A stretch of 64,000 bases of DNA, taken from positions 1,054,001 to 1,118,000 of the forward strand of contig JAUIMM010000547.1 in assembly GCA_031769625.1 (NCBI GenBank), read 5' to 3'. The number at the start of each line of letters is the position of its first letter. Position 1 is the stretch's first letter. A program made the position numbers and the translations under genes. The notes beneath the pieces were generated by a model. The model ran no database searches. It was not told where the DNA came from and was given only the letters and a program-made list of their open reading frames with translations. Source of the stretch: Taudactylus pleione. Its lineage: Eukaryota; Chordata; Amphibia; Anura; Myobatrachidae. Shown here one piece after another: positions 1-11,950 of the stretch.

Positions 1-2574
1 GCCTAGGATCCACCCTTGTTACATTTAATAACTTACCCCCTTCACACTAATAAATAAATAGCCCTGCCCCCTCCTCCCTTCCCATTGCAGAGGCCTGCAT
101 TATAGAGGTCAGCAGGGATGGGTGCCTGTTTCTGGTCCTGCTGGTCATCATTGACCTGTTATAGGGGCAGAATCTGGGCTTGTGTGAGTCGGGAGCAGGA
201 GCAGTGACCAGCGTCCTATGAAAAGCAAGCTCAGGCCAGGGCAGATGGAAGTTAATTACTTCAGAAGCTGTGCAGGCGCTGGTGGCATTTTTAAGCTAAT
301 CAGCTGCTGCTATCAAATCATAATTTAATGTGCCACACTAGGATTTAGCAGCCACATTGACCGCACATACACTGCCTGTGGCCGCATGAAAACTGCCTTT
401 GCCCCAGCAGCACACCGTGACCAGGCACAGGGAGGAGACGGCACGGGAAGGAGGAGGAGGCACTGTGGGAAGAGACGTCAGGACACACAGGGCAGGAGCC
501 GGGAGGAGAGCTCCGTAGTGAAGAAGGAGTTGCCTGGGCGCACTGCTGTGTAACATACATCGCAAAGGGCGCCCTGCAAATACAGATTGCGGTGTCGGTC
601 AGTTCCACCCCTAGCGCTTTGGCTATGGCTGCACCACCCTAGTATGGTACATATACATCTACATCTCTGGAGGGTCCCCCTGCTTGTGGTAGGGAAGGAC
701 ATGCTGTGGTAAGGAAAGGCCTAAGTGAACAGTCCTTTTGAACTGAACTTGTTTATTTCTTTATTTTTTTTTATGGATAATAATGTCATTAGGTGTAAGT
801 AAATGGTCAGGGAGTGGACGCAGAAGAGAAGAAAGAGGGAAGTACATTGAACTGCTAAACTGCTAGCAGCAAATCACACATAAACCAATTGTTATGGAGA
901 ACTCCTTTATCTTTACATTTAGATATGTATAATTAGTACTTATTGGTAAATCTAGCAGCAAATTCTCCAGAAACGGTGGCAGGTTTGCAAAAGGGGTGTC
1001 CACCCCTAATTAGCCTAAAAGAGACCAGCGATACGATTCTGGCATCTTTTGTAGAGATGCTAGTGTTTGAAAAGCAGGCATGCTATTGTGATAATCTGAT
1101 ATTCCAGGTTGTTAGGAGAACCCAGAGTGCATACAGCCTTGTTGCTAGGTGACGGTATCACATGTAAAATATTAAAATCATAAACTGTGCCTTTTGAGAT
1201 GTGACACACACCACAGTGCCTTTCCACTAACGTCATTTAACAGTTTCATTGAAAGGGAGCTAGGACAATTGTGCATAGCATGAGCAGCAGCTAGTTATGC
1301 TCTGGTGTGTGTTAATTACCAGCAGCCCATTTACAACTGAAGGCCCTTTGTTAAACAGACATCTTCTTGTTGTTGCCTACATAAATTCTTCATTGAGAAA
1401 ATGTGTTATGCTGTGAATCAGATTAGATCTGCATAAAGTTCCCCTTCTTGATGTGTGCATAGGTTTGTGGTAGGAATTACTGGTGAGCTATGGAAATAGA
1501 AATGAATGTAGTCTTCAGATATGATTTATATTACATGATGCCTTATAAAGAGTATTTAAGATCAATGGCAGCACAATTTGTGCTCTGCTAATGATTGTTT
1601 GTTGGATTACAGAACTCCGGAGCTACGTACCCACTGGTGTTAAAATTCTCCATTTAAGGTTCCAAATAGTTGTTGTTTTATTTAATGGATTTTACTGTTT
1701 AACTTGCATTGCATTTGACACACATCATAGCAGTTGAGAAATTGTATTTATCTCAATAAGAGCGAATTGAAACTGCAATGAATACGGGAAAAATCATTTA
1801 CTTAAGCATTTTTACATGCTTTTGGCTTCAAAAACATATATATAAAAAGCATATAGATTGCAATTGTAAATGCATCTAAATATTATCATACCCACCTATA
1901 TTAGTGCATATTAAAGCATGATTTTGTTGCTTCTTTACGTTTTAACATACGTTAAAAAAAAGGCATTGCAAAAAGATTATATGTAGATTTTTCAAAAAAC
2001 CTTTTGTTGGCTTTGAGTACATTTCCAAATATTAGCATAGTTATAAAAAAGAACAATGAGGGTTAATGTTAGCTCCTCCCTCAGATATATGTGTTAGGCA
2101 ATTCATACAGAACACTTTATTTTTAGTTATGTGGGTGGGGACTGATGGAAGGTATTTCTCCTCCTTATGTAACAATAGTGTAAAGTGGTAGACTCCATCT
2201 GTAGCTATGGTATATGTAGACTTGCCTTATGAACATCAACCTTGAAAGGAAAATCAGTCCCCTTTTTATGTTATCTTGTAGCTGGCCTGTAAGGTGGAAT
2301 GTTTGTAGACAGTTTTTTAGTTTTGTTACAATTATTTGCAATAATGTGTGATGTCCGGGTAAATAAAATTAATATTATTATAATTATAATAGGCTATTTG
2401 TGGGGTGCCACAAAATTTAGCAGTGTTCGGAAATGAGTGGTAGTACTGTGCAATAGTGAACACAGCAGCCTCCTCCCCCTCCCTGTTTGGCTCCCAGGTG
2501 GTTTGTGTGTTGTCACGGTTGGCAGGATATTGAGTCAATCCACCATCTAGCCTCCCTGTCTGACACCCTCTAGT
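1..2574. other. No recognised gene or repeat; AT-rich unique-looking DNA
   Basis: I see no exon with convincing frame and splice sites and no family shared with the rest of the window. There is a purine-rich GGA run near 430-480. Around 230-340 and 1190-1400 the sequence is balanced in composition and dense in homeodomain-like TAATTA and SOX-like CTTTGTT words, which is the look of conserved non-coding DNA but is not proof of it. Confidence 0.4.
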
Positions 2575-2712
2575 CTCTACTCCAACCCATCCCCTTTAGA
2601 ATGTTAGCTCTCATGATCAGGGCACTCCTTCCTCTTGTAGTTGTCTCCCCATCCACCCTAGGCTTTTTGCTCAGTATTTAAACCAGTTCTTGCTGTTTTA
2701 TGCTTCTATAAT
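2575..2712 (+). mobile_element. L2-type LINE 3' end fragment
   Basis: This short remnant carries the 3'-UTR signature of L2-like elements: a pyrimidine-rich stretch, then 'gaatgttagctctcatgatc' followed by 'agggcactcc', which parallels 'attgtaagcttgcgagcag' at 14165 and 'aatgtaagctctgacgggca' at 7446. Only the last part survives. It abuts an ATT microsatellite and an opposite-strand L2 tail. Confidence 0.5.
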
Positions 2713-2716
2713 GTCA

Positions 2717-2749
<33 letters not shown>

Positions 2750-2873
2750 CAGTTTCTTATATAGTGCAGCATATTCCGTTGCGCTTTACAATTGAAAACA
2801 TTAATAGAACAAAACTGGGTAATAACGGACAGATATATAGGTAGGAAGGCCCTGCTCGCAAGCTTACAATCAT
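2713..2873 (-). mobile_element. L2 LINE 3' tail, reverse orientation, with (ATT)n microsatellite
   Basis: The segment starts with about ten ATT units (2717-2750), the complement of an L2 poly(AAT) tail. It then matches the reverse complement of the L2 3' end at 14165-14290, including 'tttcttatatagtgcagc', 'gttgcgctttacaattg' and 'gccctgctcgcaagctta'. It is 5'-truncated to about 150 bp. Confidence 0.8.
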
Positions 2874-3326
2874 ATGTTATGTCTATACTCAACAATTAGA
2901 GCTATTCACTATTTGTGTAAGGGGAGAACTTTTTTTACAGGAGCAAATAGGGTATTTTTACTAAGCCCTTTGGAGATTATTATGTAGATTATGATTTTTA
3001 ATGGCATGGTAGCTTGTACTTCATGTCCATGCATTACCAGCCCTGTTCTCATTACAATGGATGATGCATGCTGCATACCTACACGACCCTATGTGTCTGA
3101 CCTCTGCATTGGCAATGCTATGGTCATAATATATTCCCCAGCACCAGTGCTGCCAGCCTCCTTATAATGTGCTTGCTTGTTTGTTTAATAAATATATAGT
3201 GTTCACGCTTGGATCTTTTAGCAGGGCACCACACCCAGCCCCTTTGGTAAATGTTGAGATGCACCCTGCCTGTTTTTTGACTACAGACTTGCAACCAACA
3301 TTTCTCCGGAGCATGCCGGAGACTGA
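2874..3326. other. No recognised feature
   Basis: Unique-looking AT-rich DNA between an L2 tail and a foldback element; no coding signal is seen. Confidence 0.4.
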
Positions 3327-3496
3327 GGGGTCTATTTACTAAGCAGTGTTAGGAGACAGAGTGAAAAGTGATAAGGTGCCAGCCAATCAGCTCCCACCTG
3401 TCATCTCACAGGCTGTGTCTGAAAAATGGGAGGTGATTTGCTGGCACCTTATAATTTTTTTCTCTGTCTCCTGACACTGCTTAGTAAATAGACCCC
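3327..3496. mobile_element. Foldback MITE, 'ttactaag' family
   Basis: The ends form a long inverted repeat: 'ggggtctatttactaagca' on the left and its near-perfect complement at 3478-3496. Both arms continue inward (tgtcaggagacagag-type). The body contains 'agccaatcag' at 3381, a CCAAT-box-like core. It belongs with the foldbacks at 27479, 37979, 48719 and 50411, which share the general plan but differ in sequence. A possible 3-bp duplication (tga) flanks it. Confidence 0.75.
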
Positions 3497-4164
3497 TGAC
3501 TGAGTCTGGGAGCCATCAAGGAGCTGATGGGTAGGACACAGGGCCAGGAGACCGTCCACAGCCCAGCCCCCCGGAGGGAGGGCTCCGGGACTCCAGCTCA
3601 ATGTCACTGTTGGCCCACCACCTTTGACCCTACACAAGCCACCCGGGAGGCATGCAGGGAGTGGGAGGAGACTGCTGCTGCTCAGGACCCTCCACAGCCC
3701 AGCACACAGCAGCATGTGTTAGGCTGGGGTAAGAGACTGTAGTCTCTTCTCACTCCGTACCTGATGTGCTACTGAACCGAGCAAGTAGTACCCGCTCTCA
3801 GCAGCCCTGCCTGTAGCCTGCCGAGGCAGAAGTAAGGTGGAAAATGATCTGTGAAGTACTACACATAGTAAGTTGGTGCGTCATCAGTTTGGACCCGGTA
3901 ATAACAATAAACTTAGCCATGTCATAATACTCTAAATAATGTAACATTAAACATGCATCTACCCATGTCTTTATCAGATGTTACATCTCTTTATATTTAG
4001 TGCTAATACATCACTTAACATCATTTACTTGTGACCCTAGTACAGTTTGTGCTCAAAATGACAAACACCCTTCAATTAAAGAGAAAAAAACGTTATTAGG
4101 TGTGGTTAAGGACCTCTAAACCTCTAAGACATGAGATCTTAGACCATTTTATATGGCAAATTAT
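3497..4164. other. No recognised gene; GC-richer 3500-3850, AT-rich after
   Basis: Two short overlapping open frames on opposite strands (3449-3742) look like by-products of a GC-rich stretch, with no recognisable domain. The remainder is unique-looking. Confidence 0.35.
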
Positions 4165-5010
4165 TCACTACTGTGTGTTTTAATATGAATTGAATGGACT
4201 ACTGTGTGGAATAAGATGAATTGTGGGTACTGCTGTGTAGCATGATATGAAGTGAATAGACTACTGTGTGTGGCATAATATGAAGTGCATGGACTACTGG
4301 GTGGCATAATATGGAATCGTTATGACATACTGCCGGACTAAAGCCCGGTGGATGTAATACCGACGCTGGAAGGCAGAAGAATAAAGAATCCGACAGGGTA
4401 AGTATTTAAGCTATTCCTAACCCTTTCCCACCACTAACCCTAACCATCCCTTAGGGGTGCCTAACCCCAACCTCCCCCCCTATTGCCTAACCCTAATCCC
4501 CCTCCCCACACCCTAAACCTAGCCCTCCCGGGGGGGTGCCTAGCCCTAACCTCCCCCCGGGGGTGCCTAACCCTAACCCCCCCTTCCCCTAGCCAAACCC
4601 TCCCAGGGGGCGCCTAAACCTAATTCCTGCCGGGAGCCTCTAAACATAAACCCCCCCCCCCCTGCGGCTCTCCGCTCCGGCTTACCTTCATTCGGTATGC
4701 CGGGCTTCGGGATTTCGGCGTGGAGATAATGCCTAACTATCATTAGTCCCATGCCGGGATTTCACAGTCGGGAAGCCGGGGAGGTCGGCGTTTCAACCGC
4801 CGGCTTCCTGACCACATACCCATAATATGAACTGAATGGTCTACTGTGTAATATGAAGTGAATGGACTACTGTGTGGCATAATATGAAGTGAATGTATTA
4901 CTGTGTGGCATAAGATGACTTGTGGGTACTGCTGTGCATTGGGGGTTCTACTGTGTGGCATGTGAATTTTAGGCACCATTTGTGGCATAATGTGATTTAA
5001 AGGCATTATA
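4165..5010. repeat. Degenerate minisatellite, ~31-bp unit, split by a MITE
   Basis: Units built on 'tggcataatatgaagtgaat' plus 'ggactactgtg' occur at 4165-4312 and resume at 4821-5010. The interruption at 4313-4820 is a CCCTAA-core element. Units differ at several positions, so the array is old. Nothing suggests that it is transcribed. Confidence 0.7.
4313..4820. mobile_element. CCCTAA-core hAT-like MITE, copy 1
   Basis: This 508-bp insertion is flanked by 'cataatat' (4305-4312 and 4821-4828), a perfect 8-bp direct repeat; because the host is a minisatellite, part of the match could be pre-existing. The element has GC-rich inverted ends (agcccggtgg... / ...ccgccggcttcctgacc), a 'gtaagtat' motif at 4398, and a core of degenerate 'cctaaccctaacc' with 'cccgggggggtgcc' interruptions. 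Related copies start or lie at 14525, 16206, 20800, 57262, 59005 and 63487. Confidence 0.75.
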
Positions 5011-6926
5011 CTACAGTACATATAATGTAACTTTGGTTCTATTAATGTATAGTAACTGTATACATCAGCTTTAGCCCGGGTATCCAAAATTTTGTCCTTC
5101 AAAATCTACCCTCCTCAATGAATGGTCATCACCCTGCCCAAAAAAATCCTAGACTGAACACTAATATACGTGACTTTTTCTTTTTCTGTATTTGACCATT
5201 AAGATTGGTTTATGCTTTAGGTCAATATTTAAACTCGATACATGAAAGTGCCAAGTATTTTTGACCATATTGGATTACAACTTATATCTGTAGAGTTTAA
5301 GCAAAAGTAATAAAAGTTGTTAAAACCCGAACAATGAGCGTGTATAAATCTTTTTCGTCACCATTGTGGTTTGTGATCATATTTTGCACATACGAAGGAG
5401 TTTTTGTTTGTTTGCACAGACAGCTTTTAAAAATGATAATGTATAACGGAGGTTTTGGATGTTAGACGGCAGCAGTGACCTCCATGTTGCACACATCCGC
5501 CAATTAGACACCCCTTGTCTATCTAGCAGGCTGCACAGTACAAAAATGTCTGACACAATGGAACAGTGTTTTCAGTTTTTGTTTCTCAATAAAACGTTCT
5601 AAAACGATTCACTGTTTTACAGGCAGAAATTTTTAACAACCAATTTTTTGTGTGGATGTGTTGGCACTCAAAGCCTTCCCTTGTACAAATGTGCTACTTT
5701 GTGCATCCCCCAAGCCTAGGGATGGGAATGTAGATTAACTACGTTCTGCTTAGAGGCACAGGGCTGAGACTGACTTTTTTACATGGAGCTGTCATTCTTG
5801 GAAACAGTAATGAAATAAAGTGAAACATTTCTTAGAGGAAGAAGCTGTTAGATGTAATATTTATCCTATTTACGATTATTACTATAGCTTACACATCCCA
5901 CACTTGAAACAAATGCATTTCCCACAGGGCATCAGCTAATACTTTATCTAGTCCCTGGCTTCCTCAGTTCGTCTGATTTCACAGTGAGCTCTGGGTACAG
6001 TGTGTGCTCGCACTCTGTGTAATAACGAGCACGGCATCTTCCCTGTGCCTTCTTTTTTCATTTTGTGTGACATCTTTATTCATAGGAAATGTCCAGAACA
6101 GAAGAATACAAACATAGATTTATATTATTCAGCTACCTTTTCTGACATATGCAATTGTTCGTATCAGTTAGAAGTACAGATATTTTGATAGACCATAGAA
6201 AACTTTAAACAACTGCCTTGAATAGAAAAATATATATATGAAAGAATGTCAGCACACACATGTGCATTGTACTTATGCATGTCATCTAGCAATTAGTGAT
6301 GTGTGTGCAGGTGTTGTTATTGCAGAGTTATGGAGGCACACACCAGTGGATGACTCAAACTGTGAACAGCCCAGTTACTTAACCAGTGGTGTTGGTTTAT
6401 GATAGTTAACAGGTACAGCTGTACTCACTGTTAAGTGTGCACTGGTAGTAGAGTGAAACTTGAGCGGAGTTAGGGTCCTATACAGCTCACCGGCCAGTGA
6501 GTGTATGCTGCTTGCAGGTAGTCATGCAGCATGCTAGAACAGCTTTATGTAGGTATACACTGGGATCTCTCACCTGCACCTCAGTGGAAGACATCTGTCT
6601 TCCACTGTGAGACTTTTACAAAGTATTACAATTACTGCAGTCATATGTGCAGTAGCACATCAGATTGAAATACAGACCACCCTGCAGACTCTGGATCCTA
6701 GTGCCCAGCATATATCACAAATTAGTGGTAAAAAGTGTAAGTTGCACAGTAATTCTTACAAATCAGCCATACATCTGTTTTAAAAAGTACACCTGCACTA
6801 CACTCATCACAGCTCATTGCTGCCAGTATCAAGGAGTTTCTGTGTTGACAGAGTTTGCGCCTACATTGTCTGCCTAGTGGAATGCTACTGGAAATTGTTC
6901 ACCTAAACAGCCCTTCAAAGCTTTGT
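5011..6926. other. No recognised gene or repeat
   Basis: Unique-looking AT-rich DNA. The stretch 5450-5640 is compositionally even, but I cannot assign a function. Short open frames at 6000-6188 and 6665-6877 have no recognisable domain. Confidence 0.35.
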
Positions 6927-7380
6927 AGCCCTGTACATCATGGTGGCATCAAAAGTGTCGTTTGCGATTTTCCTTGAAATCCTGAACAAAAGATATTATG
7001 CCTACAAATGGAATGATTGTACAAACGATATAGATGGGTCGTTAACGATTGCAAAACGTTAACGATATATAATTTGGCAGCAAACAACCTCACGATGCAT
7101 CTGCTGGAACATTTAAAAATAGTGGAGGGGAGTGGCCAGGACCAGTGACGGCAAATCGTCCATTGCATCGTTCATCGTGCATACACACGAAATGATGTGT
7201 GCCAAATCGTGAAAGATAGGTCGCTGTCTTTCTGCAGGTTCAATTGATCAGCGACCATAGGAGCGTGCATCAGCGTCGTAATCATGCCCACACAAGGCAC
7301 TTTTTAAACGATTGGTCGTTCCAATCGATCGAAAAAAGGCCAAATCGTGTAAAAAAAATTGCACAGTGTGTGGGGGCCTT
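6927..7380. mobile_element. Harbinger-like MITE ('gggggccttaag' family), decayed left end
   Basis: The right end 'cagtgtgtgggggcctt' at 7364-7380 mirrors the left end of the element at 45719 ('ggcccccatacatgg'). The interior is rich in short inverted words such as 'aacgatt', 'gcaaatcgt' and 'cgattggtcgtt', as in that copy. The left terminus is degraded, so its boundary is approximate. Confidence 0.55.
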
Positions 7381-7394
7381 AAGTTCTCACTTTA

Positions 7395-7740
7395 AGTTAA
7401 ATGTTCCTTTAGCTCCTATTGTTTCTCATTACCCTCTTCCTCTAGAATGTAAGCTCTGACGGGCAGGGCACTTTTCCTTATGTCTCATGTCAGTCCTCCT
7501 CCTTTGTTCCTGTCATGCCTTATGTAGAATTGTTTCTGTATGCCATGTGATTTGTTCTGCTTATTGCATCCATGCATTTATTATTCTGCTTGTCTCTGTC
7601 CATGTATGCTCACTTTTCTTATGGTTGTCTTTACTTGCATGATTTGTTATATACGCTTTTAACTCATTGCTGTTCTGTCATCCCTTATGTACAGCATTGC
7701 GGGCACACAATGGCACCTTATACATAAGAGATTCTAAAAT
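7395..7740 (+). mobile_element. L2 LINE 3' UTR fragment
   Basis: It has an L2-like 3' region: 'tctagaatgtaagctctgac' then 'gggcagggcac', a T-rich stretch, and an ending of the form 'gtacagcattgcgggcac' plus 'aatggcaccttata', equivalent to the 'tgcgctatataag' tail of other L2 copies. No coding part remains. Confidence 0.65.
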
Positions 7741-8263
7741 TGGTTTCTAGGGGTGTCAAATTATTTTATCAAGGAACAGTTATATGAAATAAAAGCATAG
7801 CCGCCATGTGATATTTGTTACTTATGCTGATATAAATTACACATTAGAATATCAGTGTGATTTATGGGCAGCTAATGACTTTTTTTTTAATACAAATTGC
7901 TCATGAAAGGAATTTCTGTGTGATTCCAGATTAAACAACTTAAAGCTCATTTCCGATGCAATTTTAATTGACTTAAACCCTTTCATTGTTAAAGATGAGT
8001 GGAAGTTCTCCATGCGCTGGTCACTGTTTAACACTGACATCAAGGCATTGTTATGTTTGTGGATAGGGAAAAATTCTCTATATTTAAAACAAGGTCCTCT
8101 GCCTGTGAACAACCAGCGTTACTTGTGCCTCAGTACTACCAGGCTGATCGTACCTTTCAGGAGATGCTTGTTGTGTACATACAGTAGTTAGTGCATCCTA
8201 TCCGGCTAATAGTGAGAAATGTTTGTTTTCTTTTTAAATGCTAAGCAAGATATTTGTGCTCTA
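7741..8263. other. No recognised feature
   Basis: AT-rich DNA. The 86-codon minus-strand open frame at 7852-8112 has no family signature. Confidence 0.35.
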
Positions 8264-8870
8264 TGCTGGGCACACACTTGGTGATATATCCCTCGTTCTA
8301 TCGATGAGACATTCAAAGACATATCAGGTCAGCCCTGCAGCACAGCCGATACCGATATACAGGCTGAGTCTCCCATATCCAAATATTCTGAAATACGGAA
8401 TTTTTTGGCATGACCGAGATAATGAAACCTTTGATTTTTGATGGTTGAATGTACACAAACTTTGTCTAAGGCACAAATTATTGCAAATATTGTATACAAT
8501 TACCTTCAGGCTGTGTGTATATGAAACATAAATATATTTCACTTCTGTACACAAACTGTGTTTGAGCCACAAAATTATTGAAAATATTGTATAAAATTAC
8601 CTGCAGGCTGTGTATAAGGTGTATATAACACATAAATGCATTCTGAGTGTATATTTGGGTCCTATTCCCAAGATATTTCCTTATGGTATATTCAATTATT
8701 CCAAAATACGGAATATCCCGTTATCCAAAATACCCCTGGTCCCAAGCATTTTGGATATGGGAGATTCAACCTGTATTTGAAAAATATATCTGTGCATTTG
8801 GCTGTGTGTACAGGCGAACCGCCGATTGCCCATACACTGACTCCAGGGACTGCCGACACTGACAACTGGG
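8264..8870. mobile_element. Harbinger-like MITE split by a Tigger-like element
   Basis: 'tgctgggcacacacttgg' at 8264 is a diverged copy of the 'agctgggtacacactgg' end found at 16569, 20272 and 31859. The body is interrupted at 8360-8773 by a Tigger-like element. The distal end is not clearly recognisable, so the right limit is a guess. Confidence 0.45.
8360..8773. mobile_element. Tigger/pogo-like MITE, copy 1
   Basis: The ends are 'caggctgagtctcccatatc' and its complement-like 'gagattcaacctg', flanked by TA on both sides (8358-8359, 8774-8775), the Tc1/mariner-superfamily target duplication. The interior 'gcacaaattattg' and 'acacaaactttg' words recur at 21764 and 31131. The family resembles mammalian Tigger-group MITEs as I remember them; the exact name needs a repeat-library search. 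Confidence 0.75.
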
Positions 8871-9494
8871 CGGGAAATCTTAAATGCTGGCGATTGGTCA
8901 ACAGACACCAATAGGTAATCTATAGCATACACAGTAACCAAACTGTCTTCAAAGTGTGTACCCAGATTTACCCCTTTACATGTGTGCAAAACATGTTGTT
9001 GACTCCACTGGTATTAGCTTTCATAATAAAAGTACAACAAACAATACATTTTAAGGGCTTAGTCGCATGTTATTATACAGTAGCCAAAGCAATTGCTAGT
9101 CCAGCAGTTATCCTTATGGAAGATAAAATGTATTAGTGGACAGTATAGCAGTAATATAGCAGAAAGGTACGCCTCTTATTTTAGATTGCTGTTCTATCAT
9201 ATACATCTTACTCAGATCTGTAACACTTGTAAATATTCAAAAGTAAATGAGGGAAGATAAACTTACAAGCTAACTCTTCTCTGCCAGAAGCCTGAAATAG
9301 CCTAATGGGGATCAGTATGTGTCACTCCAACCCTAAGTGTATTGCAGTTAGGTATTGAAAACTGCTTTCTAGGAAAGTGAATGCCTGAAGAGCACACCTG
9401 TCAAACACTTTTCCTCAGGTATACAATAATCTACTGGGCAAGGTTGAAACCTGTTTTAGGATTTATGAAAATAAAATCTCTTCACTCTAACAAT
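8871..9494. other. No recognised feature
   Basis: AT-rich unique-looking sequence with no gene signal. Confidence 0.35.
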
Positions 9495-9987
9495 GGGCCT
9501 GATTCATTACGGATCACACGCAGTCTCACTGCGAAAATATGCTAATGATTGCCCTCGCTATGCTGTTGCAGCCTAACATAAGGATACCCACTTCACCTTA
9601 CACACATCCGTAATACTTAGCAAGTCTGCGAAACCATCTGTAACATCGAGTACCATCGCAGCCTCATGCACACTTGCATAAGACCTGACCTTACATAGAA
9701 ATTGCTAACCTCATCGCACGCAGTGAACGCCCAAGTTGTGTAGGGCATCGCAGTGGCTAATTTATGCATGCACCTGTAACGGCGTTCAGACGCACTGGCG
9801 CGCCTACATTTCGCCGACACCCCCCCTGTCACCACCCCCAAAATCTCACTTCCTGTCAATCACTCTGCGATGGGTCTGCATAGTCCGATCGCAGTGAGAC
9901 CTACGCGCCCTGTGATGCATGCGCAGAACGCAACAATCGGCCATCTGCTTGTGTAATCGCAGTAGCGATCGGTAATAAATCAGGCTT
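9495..9987. mobile_element. Harbinger-like MITE ('gggcctgattcattac' family)
   Basis: Terminal inverted repeats 'gggcctgattcattac' and 'gtaataaatcaggctt' bound a 493-bp element. Internal words such as 'ccccctgtcaccaccccc', 'cgatcgcagt' and 'gcatgcgcag' are shared with the interior of the 58746-59848 element, so the two are relatives. Open frames inside are incidental. Confidence 0.75.
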
Positions 9988-10540
9988 ATGTCTAGAGTAG
10001 ACACGTTCCTAGCACTGGACAGCTTGAAGTGTATTATTATTGCCAGTAACACACTGGCTCTTCAATACAGGTGATGGGTCTTCCCCAAGGACAGGCTGGA
10101 TTGATTAAAACTGGGCTGTTCTAGAGGGGACAACAATTCCAATGTTCTACTAAATTAATTTGGATCTACTTTTAGGTGCCCTCTTGTTTTTAGTGTTAAT
10201 GTATTTCTTTTAATATATTGTTGCAACTTGAAATACTGTTGTGTATATTTTGGAAACAGGGACCAATGTAGTCTGAGCTCTAAGAACATGTTAAATACCT
10301 TTCTTTGTCACTCATATACCATTCTGTTTACAGCACATAATATTATTTATTGAACTTAATAAACCACTTGTCTACAAATCGGTGGGTTATAGCTATCACA
10401 GTGTACTTTATTGAGTGGTCTATGATTCAACAATATCACCACTGTTGTAGTGCATTTTTTTTCTTTACTATTAACCAAGTAATTAGTTAAGCAGTCAATG
10501 AGTTTCGCAGCTGTACTTTTTTTTACGAAATGAACGTTCA
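9988..10540. other. No recognised feature
   Basis: AT-rich unique-looking DNA with no coding or repeat signal I can name. Confidence 0.35.
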
Positions 10541-10752
10541 CTCGTTCAGTCCCGGCACATCTCTCATCCCCTCATCCCTCATCGTCAGGTTGACCTACAT
10601 GTACGGGCGATGTTTGATGTCAGAAGCGACCAGCGGGCACGCGCATCGCTGGTCGCTTCCGACCAAAACATGCCTGATGCATGCGCGATTTGCAAGCGAT
10701 TGCGCGATAACGATGTCGTTATTGTGCAATTGCTTGACTAAATCGCTAAGCA
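10541..10752. mobile_element. MITE fragment with two hairpins
   Basis: A GC-rich island in AT-rich DNA holds a hairpin with arms 'gaagcgaccagcg' and 'cgctggtcgcttc' (about 10623-10660) and a second imperfect one with 'gcgataacgatg' / 'tcgttattgtgc' (about 10702-10730). The style resembles the multi-hairpin elements at 15517 and 35813, but no terminal repeats are seen, so it is probably a remnant. Confidence 0.4.
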
Positions 10753-10754
10753 GA

Positions 10755-11045
10755 TACCCCCATAAACTCTCACGAGCAGGGCCCTTTTCCCTCATATGCT
10801 TTTCCTTCCCTTGCTTCTAACACAATATCTGCCTACAATGGAACCCAGCCTTTCGGTTCTGCCACCTTGTTGCCTATTTGAGTTTTATAGCTGCTGATGC
10901 AGCAATGTTTAAAAGCAATGTCCATATTCTGCAATGTTCTGTATTATATATAACTTTTGTTCCTGTGTTTTCTGTTCATACTGTGTGTTTTTGTACTTTG
11001 TATGGTGCTGCGTATACCTTGTGGCGCCAAAAAATAAAGGAGGAT
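10755..11045 (+). mobile_element. L2 LINE 3' UTR fragment
   Basis: 'ctctcacgagcagggccc' at 10766 parallels the conserved 'gcttgcgagcagggcc' of L2 at 14170, and the end 'tggtgctgcgtataccttg' plus 'tggcgccaaaaaataaagg' is an L2-type tail. It ends in a short A-rich stretch just before the Tc1 element. Confidence 0.6.
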
Positions 11046-11284
11046 AATAATGTATGTATAGTACACTACATGGTCAAGAGTATGTGGACACCTGAACATC
11101 ACTCCTATATGTGTTTGTTAAGCATTCCAATGCAAAACCATGGACACTAATTTGGATTTGGTCCCCATTTACTCCACTTTTCTAGGGAGGCTCGATTATT
11201 ACAATATATGGCTTTGCACAGCCTTACAGCTGTTTTCAGAGCACTTATTCTGTCACTCTTCAACTACCCACACAAGCAGCAACT

Positions 11285-11950
11285 TTGGACTCAAAGTGTT
11301 GTGTTTGTAATTGTAAAGGAGGTGGGGTGGGAATATTACTCTCCCAATCTTTCACATACACAATTCTCCCACAGGTACCTTCACTCACATTTACATCATT
11401 TGAAGTACATTCTATCAGGACTTTCACCCCTTTCTCTCTGCGAGTTGCTGTTATCTATCGCCCACCTGGGCTACCTCAACTATTTCTGGAACACTTTTCT
11501 GCCTGGCTCCCTCACTTTCTATCCTCAGACATCTCCACCATCGTTATGGGTGATTTCAATATCCCCATTGACAGTCCACAATCTCCTCATGCCTCCAAAC
11601 TACTCTCTTTAACATCCTCTCTTGGCCTCTCCCAATGGACTGACTCCTCTACTCATCGGGAGGGCCACTGTCTTGATCTTGTATTCACCAGACTATGCTC
11701 AGTTTCTGATTTCACTAATGCTCCTTTCCCTCTCTCAGATCACAACCTTATCACCTGCACACTCTCCTCCATTACATCAACATTATTGAAATCAACCAAA
11801 CCTAAACCTAAAACCCGTAGAAATATTAATGCCATTAACCTTCAACAACTATCTACCTCTCTACAACAACAACTTTCACCAATTTCTACATTCACTTCTC
11901 CTGAGACTGCTGCATCACACCTAAACCAGATTAGAAAAAGCCCTCAATGA
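11285..11950 (+). pseudogene. L2 ORF2, endonuclease part (truncated and frameshifted)
   Basis: The frame encodes the C-terminal two thirds of an apurinic-like endonuclease, which in LINEs nicks target DNA to prime reverse transcription. Visible motifs are GGGVGILLS (residues 12-20), VAVIYRPPG (54-62), GDFNIP (89-94), LDLVFT (130-135) and the catalytic SDHN (151-154). The N-terminal region, which should hold the catalytic Glu, is missing, so the enzyme cannot be active. The frame closes at 11948-11950. The downstream polymerase is in the next frame, open from 11925, so a single-base indel near 11930 separates the two domains. The first Met is not a true start. Confidence 0.85.
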
